Notes: generated by a model not told the origin, from the sequence alone. Numbered from the stretch's first letter, positions 26,657 to 35,275 are shown. The stretch is 64,000 bases of DNA from Comamonadaceae bacterium (GCA_947455465.1 CANGNS010000017.1:21361-85360); one strand, 5' to 3'. Translations and numbers: made by a program.

Positions 26657-27593
26657 TGGGCGGTAGGTCAAAAAGAAAGGGTTGGTCGGGGTCGAGGGCG
26701 TCGTCGTCCTCGTCGGAATCGGTGTCGGCATGCGCCCAAAACAGGCGGTCGGGCTGCACATGGCCCATGCCCGGGCGCAGGCCGGACTCTAGGCTGCGGT
26801 CCAGGTAGGTGAGGGCCTCGGTCACGGCCTCGCTCAGTTCGCTGCCCACGGCCACCAGCGCTGCCAGCGCGGCGGACAAGGTGTCGCCCGCGCCCACAAA
26901 GGTGGCCTCCAGGCGCTCAAATTTTTCGCTGCACAGCACCGCGCTGGCCGAGCACAGCACGTTGTCAATGAACTGATCGGCCGACGCGATGCCGGTAATC
27001 AAGGTGTAGGGCACGCCTAAATCCTGGGCCGCTTGGGCAATATCGCGCGGCAGCGGCGGGGCGCCGGTGTGCCAATCGGGCAGCAGCCAGCGCACCAGCG
27101 TGCCGTAGTTGCCCACCAGCACCGTGGTTTGCGGCAGCAGCAGCTCGGCGCAGGCGTCCAGGTACTGCTCGATCTGGTCCTCGTTCCACCACGACAGCTC
27201 GGGCATGTAGGTGATCACGGGCACATGCGCATAGTCCGAGACCAAAGAGGCAATGGCGCCCAGGTTGTCGGCGCTGCCGACAAAGCCGACTTTGAAGACT
27301 TCGGGGGCCACGTCTTCCAAGATGGTGCGCGCCTGCGCCAGCACCATGTCATCGTCCAGGGCAAAGTGGTCAGCAATGCTGCGGGTGTCGCGGGCGTAGA
27401 CGCCGGTGGTCACCGGCATGGGGTGCACGCCCACCGAGGCCATGGCCATGCAGTCGGCCACGACGCCGGCTGCGCCACTGGGGTCGTTGGCATTGAAAAC
27501 CATGACGCAGGCGACCGGGCCGTCCGCCGGCCCATCCTCGTCCAACAGGGCAATGGGTGCGGGGCCGCTGGATTCTTTATTGGAATTCTTCAT
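26640..27593 (-). CDS. thiD: Hydroxymethylpyrimidine/phosphomethylpyrimidine kinase family protein
   Basis: This is 317 residues from ATG 27593; a further eight-codon extension has no support. Ribokinase-fold features: the [17 protein letters not shown] start typical of ThiD, the TGVYARDT loop, and the C-terminal anion hole [15 protein letters not shown] with the catalytic Asp. ThiD phosphorylates HMP and HMP-P for thiamine synthesis. It carries an unusual acidic C-terminal tail ([14 protein letters not shown]) of about 35 residues. A related pyridoxal-kinase-like activity cannot be excluded. Followed by hemL (17-base overlap) and divergent from the rubredoxin gene. Confidence 0.85.
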   Translation of the reverse strand: MKNSNKESSGPAPIALLDEDGPADGPVACVMVFNANDPSGAAGVVADCMAMASVGVHPMPVTTGVYARDTRSIADHFALDDDMVLAQARTILEDVAPEVFKVGFVGSADNLGAIASLVSDYAHVPVITYMPELSWWNEDQIEQYLDACAELLLPQTTVLVGNYGTLVRWLLPDWHTGAPPLPRDIAQAAQDLGVPYTLITGIASADQFIDNVLCSASAVLCSEKFERLEATFVGAGDTLSAALAALVAVGSELSEAVTEALTYLDRSLESGLRPGMGHVQPDRLFWAHADTDSDEDDDALDPDQPFLFDLPPNETRH

Positions 27594-27638
27594 GGTCGCG
27601 ACAAGAATAAGGGGCACCGTAAAACCGCCAGGCGTCTG

Positions 27639-27659
27639 GCCCTGCGGGCCTTGCAGGGC
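27639..27659. repeat. Perfect 7-bp inverted repeat in the thiD-rubredoxin intergenic region
   Basis: GCCCTGC (27639-27645) and GCAGGGC (27653-27659) pair around seven bases; a second small inverted repeat, GCCAG/CTGGC (27627-27631 and 27636-27640), lies beside it. They sit just upstream of a -10-like TACAAT at 27667-27672 for the rubredoxin gene, where a regulator could bind between the two divergent promoters. Function is not known. Confidence 0.4.
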
Positions 27660-27703
27660 GGCTATTTACAATCCGGCCATTCTATTCTCAAGGTAATAAC
27701 GCT

Positions 27704-27877
27704 GTGACCGATACGAAAACCTGGATGTGCCTGATCTGCGGCTGGATTTATGACGAAGTCCTGGGAGCGCCCGACGACGGCATACCGGCAGGCACTTTGT
27801 GGGCCGACGTTCCCATGAACTGGACCTGCCCGGAGTGCGGCGCGCGCAAAGAAGACTTCGAGATGGTCCAAATCTAA
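27704..27877 (+). CDS. Rubredoxin (57 residues, GTG start)
   Basis: This small gene uses GTG 27704 as start, with an AAGG site about ten bases upstream. The 57-residue product has the two rubredoxin iron-binding loops: Cys9-Leu-Ile-Cys12-Gly and Cys42-Pro-Glu-Cys45-Gly, plus the conserved WIYDEVLGAPDDGIPAGT core. It binds one iron by four cysteines and carries single electrons in the cytoplasm. Its partner (for example an alkane hydroxylase or oxygen-stress enzyme) is not in the window. It is divergent from thiD-hemL and convergent with the photolyase gene, nine bases from its stop. Confidence 0.95.
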   Translation: MTDTKTWMCLICGWIYDEVLGAPDDGIPAGTLWADVPMNWTCPECGARKEDFEMVQI

Positions 27878-27885
27878 GGCGTGCC

Positions 27886-29364
27886 TCAGCCCGGCGCAGC
27901 GGCTTTTTTGACTACCGCATAGCGCGCCAGCGTGGCCGCCCGGGCCGTCGCATGGTCGACCACTGGATGCGGGTAATTCCCGCCTAATTGCACCCCCGCC
28001 GCCTGCAACACCAAGGCCGGCGCCAACCAGGGCGCGTGGATATGTTTGGCGTCCAGCGCCGCCAGGGCCGGCACATAGCGGCGTATGAATTTGCCCGCCG
28101 CGTCAAACTTCTCGCTCTGGCTCATCGGGTTAAAGATGCGGAAATACGGCTGCGCATCGCAGCCGCTGGAGCTGACCCACTGCCAGCCGCCGTTGTTGGC
28201 CGACAAATCAAAATCGTTCAGGTGCTGGGCGAAATGGCGCTCGCCCCAGCGCCAGTCAATGCCCAGGTGCTTGACCAGAAAACTGCCCGCCACCATGCGC
28301 AAGCGGTTGTGCATATAGCCGGTCTGGTGCAGCTGGGCCATGGCCGCGTCCACCAGCGGGTAGCCGGTGCGCCCCTCGCACCAGGCGGCAAAACGGCTGT
28401 GGGCGATATCGCCCTGTTCCCAGACGATGGCGTCGTACTCGGATTTGAAGCTGGCCCCCGCCACATGCGGGAAGTTGGCCAATATCTGCGCATAAAACTC
28501 GCGCCACACCAGTTCGGCCAGCCACACGCTGGCGCCTTGGTCGCCGGCGCGGTGCGCGGGCAGCGCCCGATTGACCAACTGGCGGATGGACACGGTGCCA
28601 AAACGCAAATGCACGCCCAGGTAGCTGGGCCCCTTGACGGCGGGAAAGTTGCGCGCCTCCTCGTAGGCGCGCATGCGCGGCGCAAAGTCGGCCAGCAGCG
28701 CCTGCGCACCCGCTGCACCGGGCAGGATGCCCAAGGCCTGCAGATTGGTCGGTTCAAAGCCGATGTCTGGCAGGCTGGGCGGCGGCTTGGCCAGGGCGGC
28801 CGGGCGCGGCACCAGGGCGCGGCCCAGGGCGCTGCAGTCGTGCTCGGGCACCAGCGCCTCGCCCACGCGGGCCAGCCAGGCACGCAAGTAGGGCGTGAAG
28901 ACGCCGTAGGGCTTGCCGGTTTGGGTCAGAACTTCCTGGCGCTCAAAGACCACATGGTCTTTCACGCTGCGCCAGGCGATGCGCTGGCGTGCCAGCGCCG
29001 CTTGCACCTGGGCGTCCCGGGCCAGCGCCTGGGGCTCGTAGTCGTGGGCGCACACCACGGTGTGCACGCCCAGTTCGGCGGCCAGTTGGGGAATTTCATC
29101 GACGGCCCGGCCGTGGCGCACGATCAGGCCGGCGCGGGCATGGCCAGCCAGTGCGCGCAGCTGGGCATCCAGGCCGGCCAGCGTGCCCAGGATGAATTCC
29201 ACGCGCCGGTCGGCCCGGGGCAGGGCGTCCAGAATGTCGCTATCGAGCACAAAGACGCAGTGCAGGCGGGCGCCCGACTGCAAGGCGGCGGCCAGGGCGG
29301 CGTTGTCCTCTAAGCGCAGGTCGCGGCGCAGCCACACCAGTGCGCTGCTATCAGTGTTTTGCAT
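27886..29364 (-). CDS. phrB: Deoxyribodipyrimidine photolyase
   Basis: This 492-residue blue-light DNA repair flavoprotein splits cyclobutane pyrimidine dimers. The N-terminal antenna domain begins ALVWLRRDLRLEDN. The C-terminal FAD domain has LAELVWREFYAQIL, the TGYPLVDAAMAQL motif, MHNRLRMVAGSFLVKHLGIDW, and NNGGWQWVSSSG. The start at 29364 (MQNTDSS) is set by the conserved N terminus; an upstream extension would run into the divergent yqgE gene. Only 21 bp separate it from the yqgE start. Confidence 0.95.
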   Translation of the reverse strand: MQNTDSSALVWLRRDLRLEDNAALAAALQSGARLHCVFVLDSDILDALPRADRRVEFILGTLAGLDAQLRALAGHARAGLIVRHGRAVDEIPQLAAELGVHTVVCAHDYEPQALARDAQVQAALARQRIAWRSVKDHVVFERQEVLTQTGKPYGVFTPYLRAWLARVGEALVPEHDCSALGRALVPRPAALAKPPPSLPDIGFEPTNLQALGILPGAAGAQALLADFAPRMRAYEEARNFPAVKGPSYLGVHLRFGTVSIRQLVNRALPAHRAGDQGASVWLAELVWREFYAQILANFPHVAGASFKSEYDAIVWEQGDIAHSRFAAWCEGRTGYPLVDAAMAQLHQTGYMHNRLRMVAGSFLVKHLGIDWRWGERHFAQHLNDFDLSANNGGWQWVSSSGCDAQPYFRIFNPMSQSEKFDAAGKFIRRYVPALAALDAKHIHAPWLAPALVLQAAGVQLGGNYPHPVVDHATARAATLARYAVVKKAAAPG

Positions 29365-29373
29365 GCCTGTCGT

Positions 29374-29379
29374 TAAAAT
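29374..29379 (+). promoter_or_regulatory. Candidate -10 box for yqgE-ruvX-pyr operon, seven bases before the start codon
   Basis: TAAAAT lies so close to the yqgE ATG (29386) that transcription would begin at or next to the A of the ATG, giving a leaderless mRNA. No Shine-Dalgarno-like sequence precedes the ATG, and no good -35 is visible. The assignment rests on the hexamer and the very short 21-bp divergent gap. Confidence 0.45.
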
Positions 29380-29385
29380 AGTGGT

Positions 29386-29985
29386 ATGTCCGGCGATTTT
29401 GCACTTACCAACCTCACGCACCATTTTTTGATTGCGATGCCCGGTTTGGAAGACGGACTTTTCTCCAAAAGCGTGGTCTACCTGTGCGAGCACAGCGCCC
29501 GGGGTGCTTTGGGCATCATCATCAACAAACCCGCCGATATCAAGCTTACCGAGCTCTTTGGCAAGGTCGATTTGCCCCTGCGCCGTGCCGATTTGGCCCA
29601 CGCGGCGGTATTTCAGGGCGGCCCGCTGCATGAAGAACGCGGTTTTGTGCTGCACGAACCCTTGCAGCCGGACGCGCCTGTGGGCGCCAGCGCCAGCTAC
29701 GCCTCCACCATGGTGATACCAGGTGGCCTGGAGATGACCACCTCGCGCGACGTGCTCGAGGCCATGTCCGGCGGCTGGGGCCCGCGCAAAGTGCTGGTCT
29801 CGCTGGGCTATTCGTCCTGGGGCGAGGGCCAGCTCGAGAGCGAGCTGCGCCGCAACAGCTGGCTGACAGTAGATGCCAAGAGCAGCCTGATTTTTGACAC
29901 CCCCGTCGAGGAGCGCTACGACCAGGCGCTGGCTTTGCTAGGCCTTAAATCCTGGATGATCGCCCCCCAGGCCGGCCACGCATGA
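29386..29985 (+). CDS. YqgE/AlgH family protein
   Basis: This 199-residue cytoplasmic protein has the family signature FLIAMPGLEDGLFSKSVVYL and GIIINKP, and the segment VLVSLGYSSWGEGQLE. Biochemical role is unknown; in Pseudomonas the homologue AlgH has been linked to alginate regulation. It almost always precedes ruvX (yqgF), as here, with a four-base overlap. It is the first gene of the ruvX-pyrR-pyrB-pyrC' operon. Confidence 0.9.
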   Translation: MSGDFALTNLTHHFLIAMPGLEDGLFSKSVVYLCEHSARGALGIIINKPADIKLTELFGKVDLPLRRADLAHAAVFQGGPLHEERGFVLHEPLQPDAPVGASASYASTMVIPGGLEMTTSRDVLEAMSGGWGPRKVLVSLGYSSWGEGQLESELRRNSWLTVDAKSSLIFDTPVEERYDQALALLGLKSWMIAPQAGHA

Positions 29986-30407
29986 GCGCGCAGCCGCTGC
30001 CCCCGCCCGTGGTGCCGCAGCATTTGCAGCGTTTTATGGCGTTTGACTTTGGGCTCAAACGCACCGGCGTCGCCGTAGGCAGCCGCATGCTGGGCGGCGC
30101 CCAGCCCCAAGCCACCATCAACGCGCAGGGTGCGGCCCGTTTTGCCGATATATCTTTGCGTCTCAAGGAGTGGGAGCCCGACGCCTTGGTCGTGGGCGTG
30201 CCCTACCATCCGGACGGCGCGCCCCACGAAAATACCGTGCGGGCCCAAAAGTTTGGCCGCCAGTTGCACGGCCGCTTTGCCCTGCCGGTGTTTGAGGTGG
30301 ATGAGCGCTACAGCACCACCGAAGCGCTGGCCGGCGGCGCCAAAGATGCCGATGCGGCCTCGGCCTGCATTATTTTGGAACAGTTTTTACGAGGCCTGCA
30401 CCTATGA
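29982..30407 (+). CDS. ruvX: Pre-16S rRNA nuclease/Holliday junction resolvase-like protein YqgF
   Basis: This is 141 residues with an RNase H-like fold. Motifs: FDFGLKRTGVAVG, the VVGVPYHPDG loop, VDERYSTTEA and a terminal Asp-Ala-Ala-Ser-Ala helix. It processes the 5' end of 16S rRNA and was earlier annotated as a Holliday junction resolvase. Four-base overlaps on both sides couple it to yqgE and pyrR. Confidence 0.93.
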   Translation: MSAQPLPPPVVPQHLQRFMAFDFGLKRTGVAVGSRMLGGAQPQATINAQGAARFADISLRLKEWEPDALVVGVPYHPDGAPHENTVRAQKFGRQLHGRFALPVFEVDERYSTTEALAGGAKDADAASACIILEQFLRGLHL

Positions 30408-30898
30408 ACCTGGTACTCGATGCCCAAGCTCTCTACCTGGAGCTGCTGCGCGGCGTGCGCGGCCTGTGCCAGCCTGGCAGCCGTTTGGTCGGCATCACCT
30501 CGGGCGGGGCCTGGCTGGCCGAGCGCTTGCAGGCCGACTTGGGCTTGGACGGCAGCTTTGGCACCATTTCCTCGGCCATGCACCGCGACGACTTTGCGCA
30601 GCGCGGCCTGGCAGCCGGGGGCAAAACCCATTTGCCTTTTGCCATCCAAGACGCGCATTTGGTCGTGCTGGACGACGTGCTCTACACCGGCCGCACCATC
30701 CGCGCCGTGACCAATGAATTGTTTGACTACGGCCGCCCGGCCAGCGTGCGCCTGGCCGTGCTGGTGGACCGGGGCGGGCGCCAGCTGCCCATCCAGGCCG
30801 ACTTTGCTGCTGCGCGGGTCAGCTTGGCGCCCAAGCAGTCGCTGGCCTTGGCGCGCGACGCGGCGGGCGCCTTTAGCTTCGATGTGAAAGAGAAATAA
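30404..30898 (+). CDS. pyrR: PyrR bifunctional regulator/uracil phosphoribosyltransferase
   Basis: This is 164 residues with the PRPP-binding motif VVLDDVLYTGRTIRA and the flexible loop region SAMHRDDF. Gram-positive PyrR binds pyr mRNA and has Upp activity; in betaproteobacteria the regulatory role is less clear. It precedes pyrB and pyrC', which makes pyrimidine regulation likely. A separate upp gene lies at 53617-54270. Confidence 0.92.
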   Translation: MNLVLDAQALYLELLRGVRGLCQPGSRLVGITSGGAWLAERLQADLGLDGSFGTISSAMHRDDFAQRGLAAGGKTHLPFAIQDAHLVVLDDVLYTGRTIRAVTNELFDYGRPASVRLAVLVDRGGRQLPIQADFAAARVSLAPKQSLALARDAAGAFSFDVKEK

Positions 30899-30901
30899 GC
30901 C

Positions 30902-31864
30902 ATGCTGCACCGACGCAATCCGCAACTGAACCGGCACGGCGAGCTGATTCACCTGCTCTCGACCGAGGGCTTGCCGCGCGACATCCTCACGCACATCCTG
31001 GACACGGCGGCGCAGTTTGTCTCGGTGAGCGACCGCGAGGTCAAAAAAGTGCCGCTCCTGCGCGGCAAAAGCGTGTTTAACCTGTTTTTTGAGAACAGCA
31101 CCCGCACCCGCACCACTTTTGAGATTGCCGCCACGCGCCTTTCGGCCGACGTGATCAATCTGGACATTGCCCGCTCTTCGGCCTCCAAGGGCGAGTCTTT
31201 GCTGGACACCATCGCCAACCTGAGCGCCATGGCCGCCGATATTTTTGTGGTGCGCCACAGCGAGTCGGGCGCGCCCTACCTGATCGCCCAGCATGTGGCC
31301 CCGCATGTGCATGTGGTCAATGCCGGCGACGGCCGCCACGCCCACCCGACGCAGGGCTTGCTGGACATGTATACCATCCGGCACTACAAAAAAGACTTTA
31401 GCAATCTGACGGTGGCCATCGTGGGCGATGTGCTGCACTCGCGCGTGGCGCGCTCGGACATCCACGCCCTGACCACGCTGGGCTGCGCCGAAGTGCGCGT
31501 GGTCGGGCCGCGCACTTTGGTGCCCGCCGACATGGCGCACATGGGCGTGCGCGTGTTCAACGACCTGGAAGACGGCATCCGCGGTTGCGACGTCATCATC
31601 ATGCTGCGCTTGCAAAACGAGCGCATGAACGGTGCCCTGCTGCCCACCAGCCAGGAGTATTTCAAGCGCTTTGGCCTGACGCCGGACAAGCTGGCACTGG
31701 CCAAAAGCGACGCCATCGTCATGCACCCCGGCCCCATTAACCGGGGCGTGGAAATCGACTCGGCCGTGGCCGACGGCACGCAAAGCGTGATCCTGCCGCA
31801 GGTCACTTTTGGCATTGCGGTGCGCATGGCGGTGATGGGCATCGTCGCCGGTAACGAAGCGTAA
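30902..31864 (+). CDS. pyrB: Aspartate carbamoyltransferase catalytic subunit
   Basis: This 320-residue enzyme condenses carbamoyl phosphate with aspartate in pyrimidine synthesis. The carbamoyl phosphate motif [12 protein letters not shown] and the [16 protein letters not shown] and HPGPINRG motifs are present. It is the 'long' type found with a non-catalytic dihydroorotase-like partner; the neighbouring pyrC' fits that architecture, and there is no pyrI gene here. Three bases separate it from pyrR. Confidence 0.96.
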   Translation: MLHRRNPQLNRHGELIHLLSTEGLPRDILTHILDTAAQFVSVSDREVKKVPLLRGKSVFNLFFENSTRTRTTFEIAATRLSADVINLDIARSSASKGESLLDTIANLSAMAADIFVVRHSESGAPYLIAQHVAPHVHVVNAGDGRHAHPTQGLLDMYTIRHYKKDFSNLTVAIVGDVLHSRVARSDIHALTTLGCAEVRVVGPRTLVPADMAHMGVRVFNDLEDGIRGCDVIIMLRLQNERMNGALLPTSQEYFKRFGLTPDKLALAKSDAIVMHPGPINRGVEIDSAVADGTQSVILPQVTFGIAVRMAVMGIVAGNEA

Positions 31865-31874
31865 GGGCCGCACC

Positions 31875-33191
31875 ATGACACTCTTGATTCGCAACGCCCG
31901 CCTGCTCGACCCCGCCACCGGCTTGGACGCGCCCGGCGCGCTCGCCGTGGCCCAGGGCCGCATCCTGGCCGTGGGCCAAGCGCCTGACGGTTTTGCCCCA
32001 GAGCGCACCATCGACGCGGGCGGCTGCATCCTCATGCCCGGCTTGGTAGACCTGTCGGCGCGCCTGCGTGAGCCCGGCCACGAGCACGAGGGCATGCTCG
32101 CCTCGGAGCTGGCCGCGGCGGTGGCCGGTGGCGTGACCAGCCTGGTGTGCCCGCCCGACACCGACCCGGTGCTGGACGAACCCGGCCTGGTGGAAATGCT
32201 GCGCTTTCGCGCCCAGAACCTGCACCAGGCGCGCGTGCTGCCGCTAGGCGCCCTCACGCGCGGCCTGCAAGGCGAGGTACTGACCGAGATGGTGCAACTG
32301 GCCGAGGCTGGCTGCGTGGGCTTTGGCCAGGCCGAAGTGGGCATCGCCAACACCCAGGTGCTGATGCGCGCCATGCAATACGCCCGCTCGTTTGGCTACA
32401 CCGTCTGGCTGCGCCCACAGGAAATGCATTTGGGCAAAGGCGTGGCGGCCAGCGGTCCGCTGGCCACGCGCATGGGCTTAGGCGGCGTGCCCGTGGCGGC
32501 CGAAACCATTGCCCTGCACACCATTTTTGAGCTGATGCGCGCCACAGGCGCCCGCGTCCATTTGTGCCGCCTGAGCAGCGCCGCTGGCGCCGATCTGGTG
32601 CGCCAGGCCAAGGCCCAGGGCTTGGCGCTCAGCGCCGATGTCAGCATCAACTCGCTGCACCTGACCGATATGGACATTGGCTATTTCGACAGCCGCACCC
32701 GCCTGAACCCGCCGCTGCGCCAGCAGCGCGACCGCGAGGCTTTGCGTGCCGCCCTGGCCGATGGCACCATCGACGCGCTGGTCTCAGACCACACGCCGGT
32801 CGGCGCTGACGAAAAAGAACTGCCTTTTGCCCAAGCCGAACCCGGCGCCACCGGCTTGGAGCTGTTGCTCAGCTTGGCGCTGAAGTGGGCCACCGACAGT
32901 GGTCTGCCACTGGTGCAGGCTTTGGGCTGCGTCACCCACCGCAGCGCGGCGGTGCTGGCCGGGCCCGAGCAAGACAGCAGCGACCATGGCGGTCAGCTGC
33001 GCGTGGGCGCGCCGGCCGATATATGCCTTTTTGACCCGCAAGCGGCCTGGACCGTCACCGGCGCGGCCCTGCGCAGCCAAAGCAAGCACACGCCCTTTGG
33101 CGGCTACGAGCTGCCCGGCCGGGTGCGCGCCACCGTAGTGGGCGGGCGTGTGGCCTACGAGGCGCTGCCGGCGGCGCACGGCGCCGCTTGA
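31875..33191 (+). CDS. pyrC: Dihydroorotase-like protein, probably non-catalytic (PyrC'/PyrX)
   Basis: This 438-residue amidohydrolase-fold protein follows pyrB by ten bases. Active class I dihydroorotases have a zinc-binding His-X-His in the GLIDxHVHLREPG motif; here it reads GLVDLSARLREPG, with both histidines gone. The later zinc-histidine segment also differs (DVSINSLHLTD rather than the TPHHL type). The downstream DHTPV motif remains. In Pseudomonas and relatives such an inactive homologue is needed to assemble the ATCase holoenzyme. I infer the same structural role here; another, active dihydroorotase should exist elsewhere in the genome. Confidence 0.85.
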   Translation: MTLLIRNARLLDPATGLDAPGALAVAQGRILAVGQAPDGFAPERTIDAGGCILMPGLVDLSARLREPGHEHEGMLASELAAAVAGGVTSLVCPPDTDPVLDEPGLVEMLRFRAQNLHQARVLPLGALTRGLQGEVLTEMVQLAEAGCVGFGQAEVGIANTQVLMRAMQYARSFGYTVWLRPQEMHLGKGVAASGPLATRMGLGGVPVAAETIALHTIFELMRATGARVHLCRLSSAAGADLVRQAKAQGLALSADVSINSLHLTDMDIGYFDSRTRLNPPLRQQRDREALRAALADGTIDALVSDHTPVGADEKELPFAQAEPGATGLELLLSLALKWATDSGLPLVQALGCVTHRSAAVLAGPEQDSSDHGGQLRVGAPADICLFDPQAAWTVTGAALRSQSKHTPFGGYELPGRVRATVVGGRVAYEALPAAHGAA

Positions 33192-33214
33192 GGGTGGCCT
33201 GGGTGGCTGCGCTG

Positions 33215-33964
33215 ATGGTCCGCCTGCGTGGCGCCTGGCGCTTGCTCGCTTTGATCTTGCATTTGCTGCGCGGCTTGTGGATTATCCAAATGCGTTTTGG
33301 CCCCTGGCCGCAGGCCCGGCGCGACCAGGCAGTGCAGCAATGGTCGCTGCACATGCTGCATATTTTGGGAGTGCAGCTGCAAGTGCAGGGCGAAGCAGCG
33401 CAGTCCGCGCCGGTGCTGCTGGTCTCCAACCATATTTCCTGGCTGGACATTGCCGTGCTGCACGCGGCGGTGCATTGCCGCTTTATTTCTAAAGACGATG
33501 TCCGCAGCTGGCCCCTGGTGGGTACGCTGGCCACCGCAGCGGGTACGCTGTACATCAGCCGCGCCTCGCGCCGCGACGCATTGCGCGTGGTGCACCAAAT
33601 GGCGGCGGCCCTGCAAGCGGGGGACGTGCTGGCCTTTTTTGCGGAAGGCACCACCGGTGACGGCAGTACGGTGCTGCCTTTTCATTCCAACCTATTTCAG
33701 GCTGCGCTGGTGGCGCAAGCGCCGGTGCAGCCGCTGGGGCTGGCTTTTGCGGACGCGGCCAGCGGTGCGCCCAGTTTTGCGCCTTGCTACGTGGGTGAGG
33801 ACACCTTGCTCGCCTCGGTTTGGCGCACGGTGTGCGCGCCGCCGTTGGTGGCGGTGCTGCGTTTTGGCCCTGCGCAGCAGGCCCAGGGGCGCGATCGGCG
33901 CCAATTTGCCGCCGATCTGCGCGCAGCCGTGATCGATTTACGCGGCCCCGCGCCCCGGGGCTAG
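33215..33964 (+). CDS. Lysophospholipid (1-acyl-glycerol-3-phosphate) acyltransferase
   Basis: This is about 249 residues from ATG 33215; in-frame TTG 33188 and GTG 33194, overlapping or abutting the pyrC' stop, are possible longer starts. The PlsC-fold motifs are NHISWLD (the catalytic HxxxxD), and FAEGTTGDGSTVLPFHSNLF (the Glu-Gly-Thr substrate motif). An N-terminal hydrophobic helix (ALILHLLRGLWI) tethers it to the inner membrane. It acylates lysophospholipids. It overlaps the convergent dciA gene by 27 bases at the 3' end. Confidence 0.88.
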   Translation: MVRLRGAWRLLALILHLLRGLWIIQMRFGPWPQARRDQAVQQWSLHMLHILGVQLQVQGEAAQSAPVLLVSNHISWLDIAVLHAAVHCRFISKDDVRSWPLVGTLATAAGTLYISRASRRDALRVVHQMAAALQAGDVLAFFAEGTTGDGSTVLPFHSNLFQAALVAQAPVQPLGLAFADAASGAPSFAPCYVGEDTLLASVWRTVCAPPLVAVLRFGPAQQAQGRDRRQFAADLRAAVIDLRGPAPRG

Positions 33965-34273
33965 GCCCGCCTCAGCGGCGCGGACCTTGATGCGAATCGC
34001 GGTAACATCGTGGCCCTCGTGCGCCAGGCGCTCGAGCAGGCTGGGCAGTAACTGGCGTAATTTGGCGGCAATGGCGGTGCTATCGACCAAAAGGCACCAG
34101 GCGCTGCCCTCGACCGGCCCAGCCTGAACGCCAGCGCGCAGGCTGCGCGGCAGCAGGGCCTCAATACAGCGCAGCCGCGCCGTGGACTGCGCACCGAGGT
34201 CGGCCAAATGGGCCAGCATGGGCGCCTCCCGGCTGGCTTGGAGCACCGAGATCGAGGTGTGGGAGCGACGCAT
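33938..34273 (-). CDS. DciA-like DUF721 helicase-loader family protein
   Basis: This is 111 residues from ATG 34273; the frame extends far upstream only through the antisense of the peptidase gene. DUF721/DciA proteins help load the replicative helicase DnaB in bacteria lacking DnaC. The family signature is visible in the second half (CLLVDSTAIAAKLRQLLPSL followed by a VTAIRIKV strand). Its 3' end overlaps the acyltransferase gene by 27 bases on the opposite strand. It is divergent from the M23 peptidase gene with about 20 bases between starts. Confidence 0.78.
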   Translation of the reverse strand: MRRSHTSISVLQASREAPMLAHLADLGAQSTARLRCIEALLPRSLRAGVQAGPVEGSAWCLLVDSTAIAAKLRQLLPSLLERLAHEGHDVTAIRIKVRAAEAGLAPGRGAA

Positions 34274-34294
34274 GACAACAAGAGTGGGATAACT

Positions 34295-35227
34295 ATGCAA
34301 TTGATTATCACGGATCCCCGGCTTTCCAAAAGCTATGTGCTGCAGACCAGTCTGGGCGGCTTGGTCCTGGGCTTTGCCGGTTTTTTTCTGGTGGCCAGCC
34401 TGGCTTCGGCCGGTATTTACCACTGGATTTTGCTCAAAGGCGCGCACGAGGGCTGGCCGGTTATCAGCACCGTGATGCGTTTGGTGGTGAAAGACGAGTT
34501 TGACCAGCGCGACCGCTATATGCGCGAAAACATCGAAGTGCTGGCCAAACGCATGGGCGAGATGCAGGCCAAACTGATGCAAATGGAGTCTTTGGCCGAG
34601 CGCGTCTCGGGCCTGGCTGGCATGGACCCGGCGGCCGTGCGTGGCAGCCCCGGGCGCGGCGGCACCCTGGTGCTGGGGCGCGACATGAGCTTGCAAGAGC
34701 TGCAAACGGCCATGGACCAGATGGAAGGCGACAGCGGGGCGCGCAACGACCTGATGACGGCCATCGAGTCGCGCCTGTTTGAGCAAAAAATCAAAAAAAT
34801 GCTGATTCCCACCCAGTCGCCGGTACCGGGGGCGAGCACGGGCTCGGGCTTTGGCTGGCGTATTGACCCGTTTACCGGCATGAACGCCATGCACGAGGGC
34901 TTGGATTTCCCCTCCACCGTGGGGACGCCGATTTACTCGGCCGCCGGCGGCGTGGTGGTCACCCAAGAGGCGCATCCGCAGTACGGCCATGTGATCGAAG
35001 TCGACCACGGCAACGACTTGCTGACCCGCTATGCCCACGTCTCGCGCAGCTTTGTCAAAAAAGGCGATTTGATCAAGCGCGGGCAAAAAATCGCCGAGGT
35101 GGGCAACACCGGGCGATCGACTGGGCCGCACCTGCATTTTGAGGTGCTGGTGCGCGGCGTTCCCCAGGATCCGCAGAAATTTCTGGCCATGGGCGGCTCC
35201 AACGCCGCCAAAACGGCAAAACGCTAA
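34295..35227 (+). CDS. M23-family metallopeptidase (LytM-type), membrane anchored
   Basis: This is 310 residues from ATG 34295, after GAGTGGGAT. One N-terminal membrane helix (about 22-46) is followed by a coiled-coil-like linker (residues about 70-110) and a C-terminal LytM domain. Zinc and catalytic motifs are complete: MHEGLDFP, HGNDLLTRYAHVS and GPHLHFEV. It probably cleaves peptidoglycan cross-links or acts as an amidase activator in the periplasm. It lies upstream of secA. Confidence 0.9.
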   Translation: MQLIITDPRLSKSYVLQTSLGGLVLGFAGFFLVASLASAGIYHWILLKGAHEGWPVISTVMRLVVKDEFDQRDRYMRENIEVLAKRMGEMQAKLMQMESLAERVSGLAGMDPAAVRGSPGRGGTLVLGRDMSLQELQTAMDQMEGDSGARNDLMTAIESRLFEQKIKKMLIPTQSPVPGASTGSGFGWRIDPFTGMNAMHEGLDFPSTVGTPIYSAAGGVVVTQEAHPQYGHVIEVDHGNDLLTRYAHVSRSFVKKGDLIKRGQKIAEVGNTGRSTGPHLHFEVLVRGVPQDPQKFLAMGGSNAAKTAKR

Positions 35228-35230
35228 AAT
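35225..35230 (+). promoter_or_regulatory. Candidate -10 box for secA
   Basis: TAAAAT overlaps the stop codon of the M23 peptidase gene, about 130 bp before the secA ATG. It resembles -10 elements common in this clade. No clear -35 is visible. Confidence 0.4.
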
Positions 35231-35249
35231 CGCGCACTTGGCCGGGAGG

Positions 35250-35275
35250 GCCGGCGGGCCTGTAGGCCGGCTGGC
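35250..35275 (+). repeat. GC-rich hairpin in the secA leader
   Basis: GCCGGCGGGCC and GGCCGGCTGGC face each other around a TGTA loop, pairing at nine of eleven positions plus one G-U. With the upstream -10 candidate it would lie near the 5' end of the secA mRNA. There is no T run. It might control secA transcript stability or translation; no SecM-like leader peptide is seen. The rest of the leader (35276-35359) has no other recognisable element. Confidence 0.4.
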
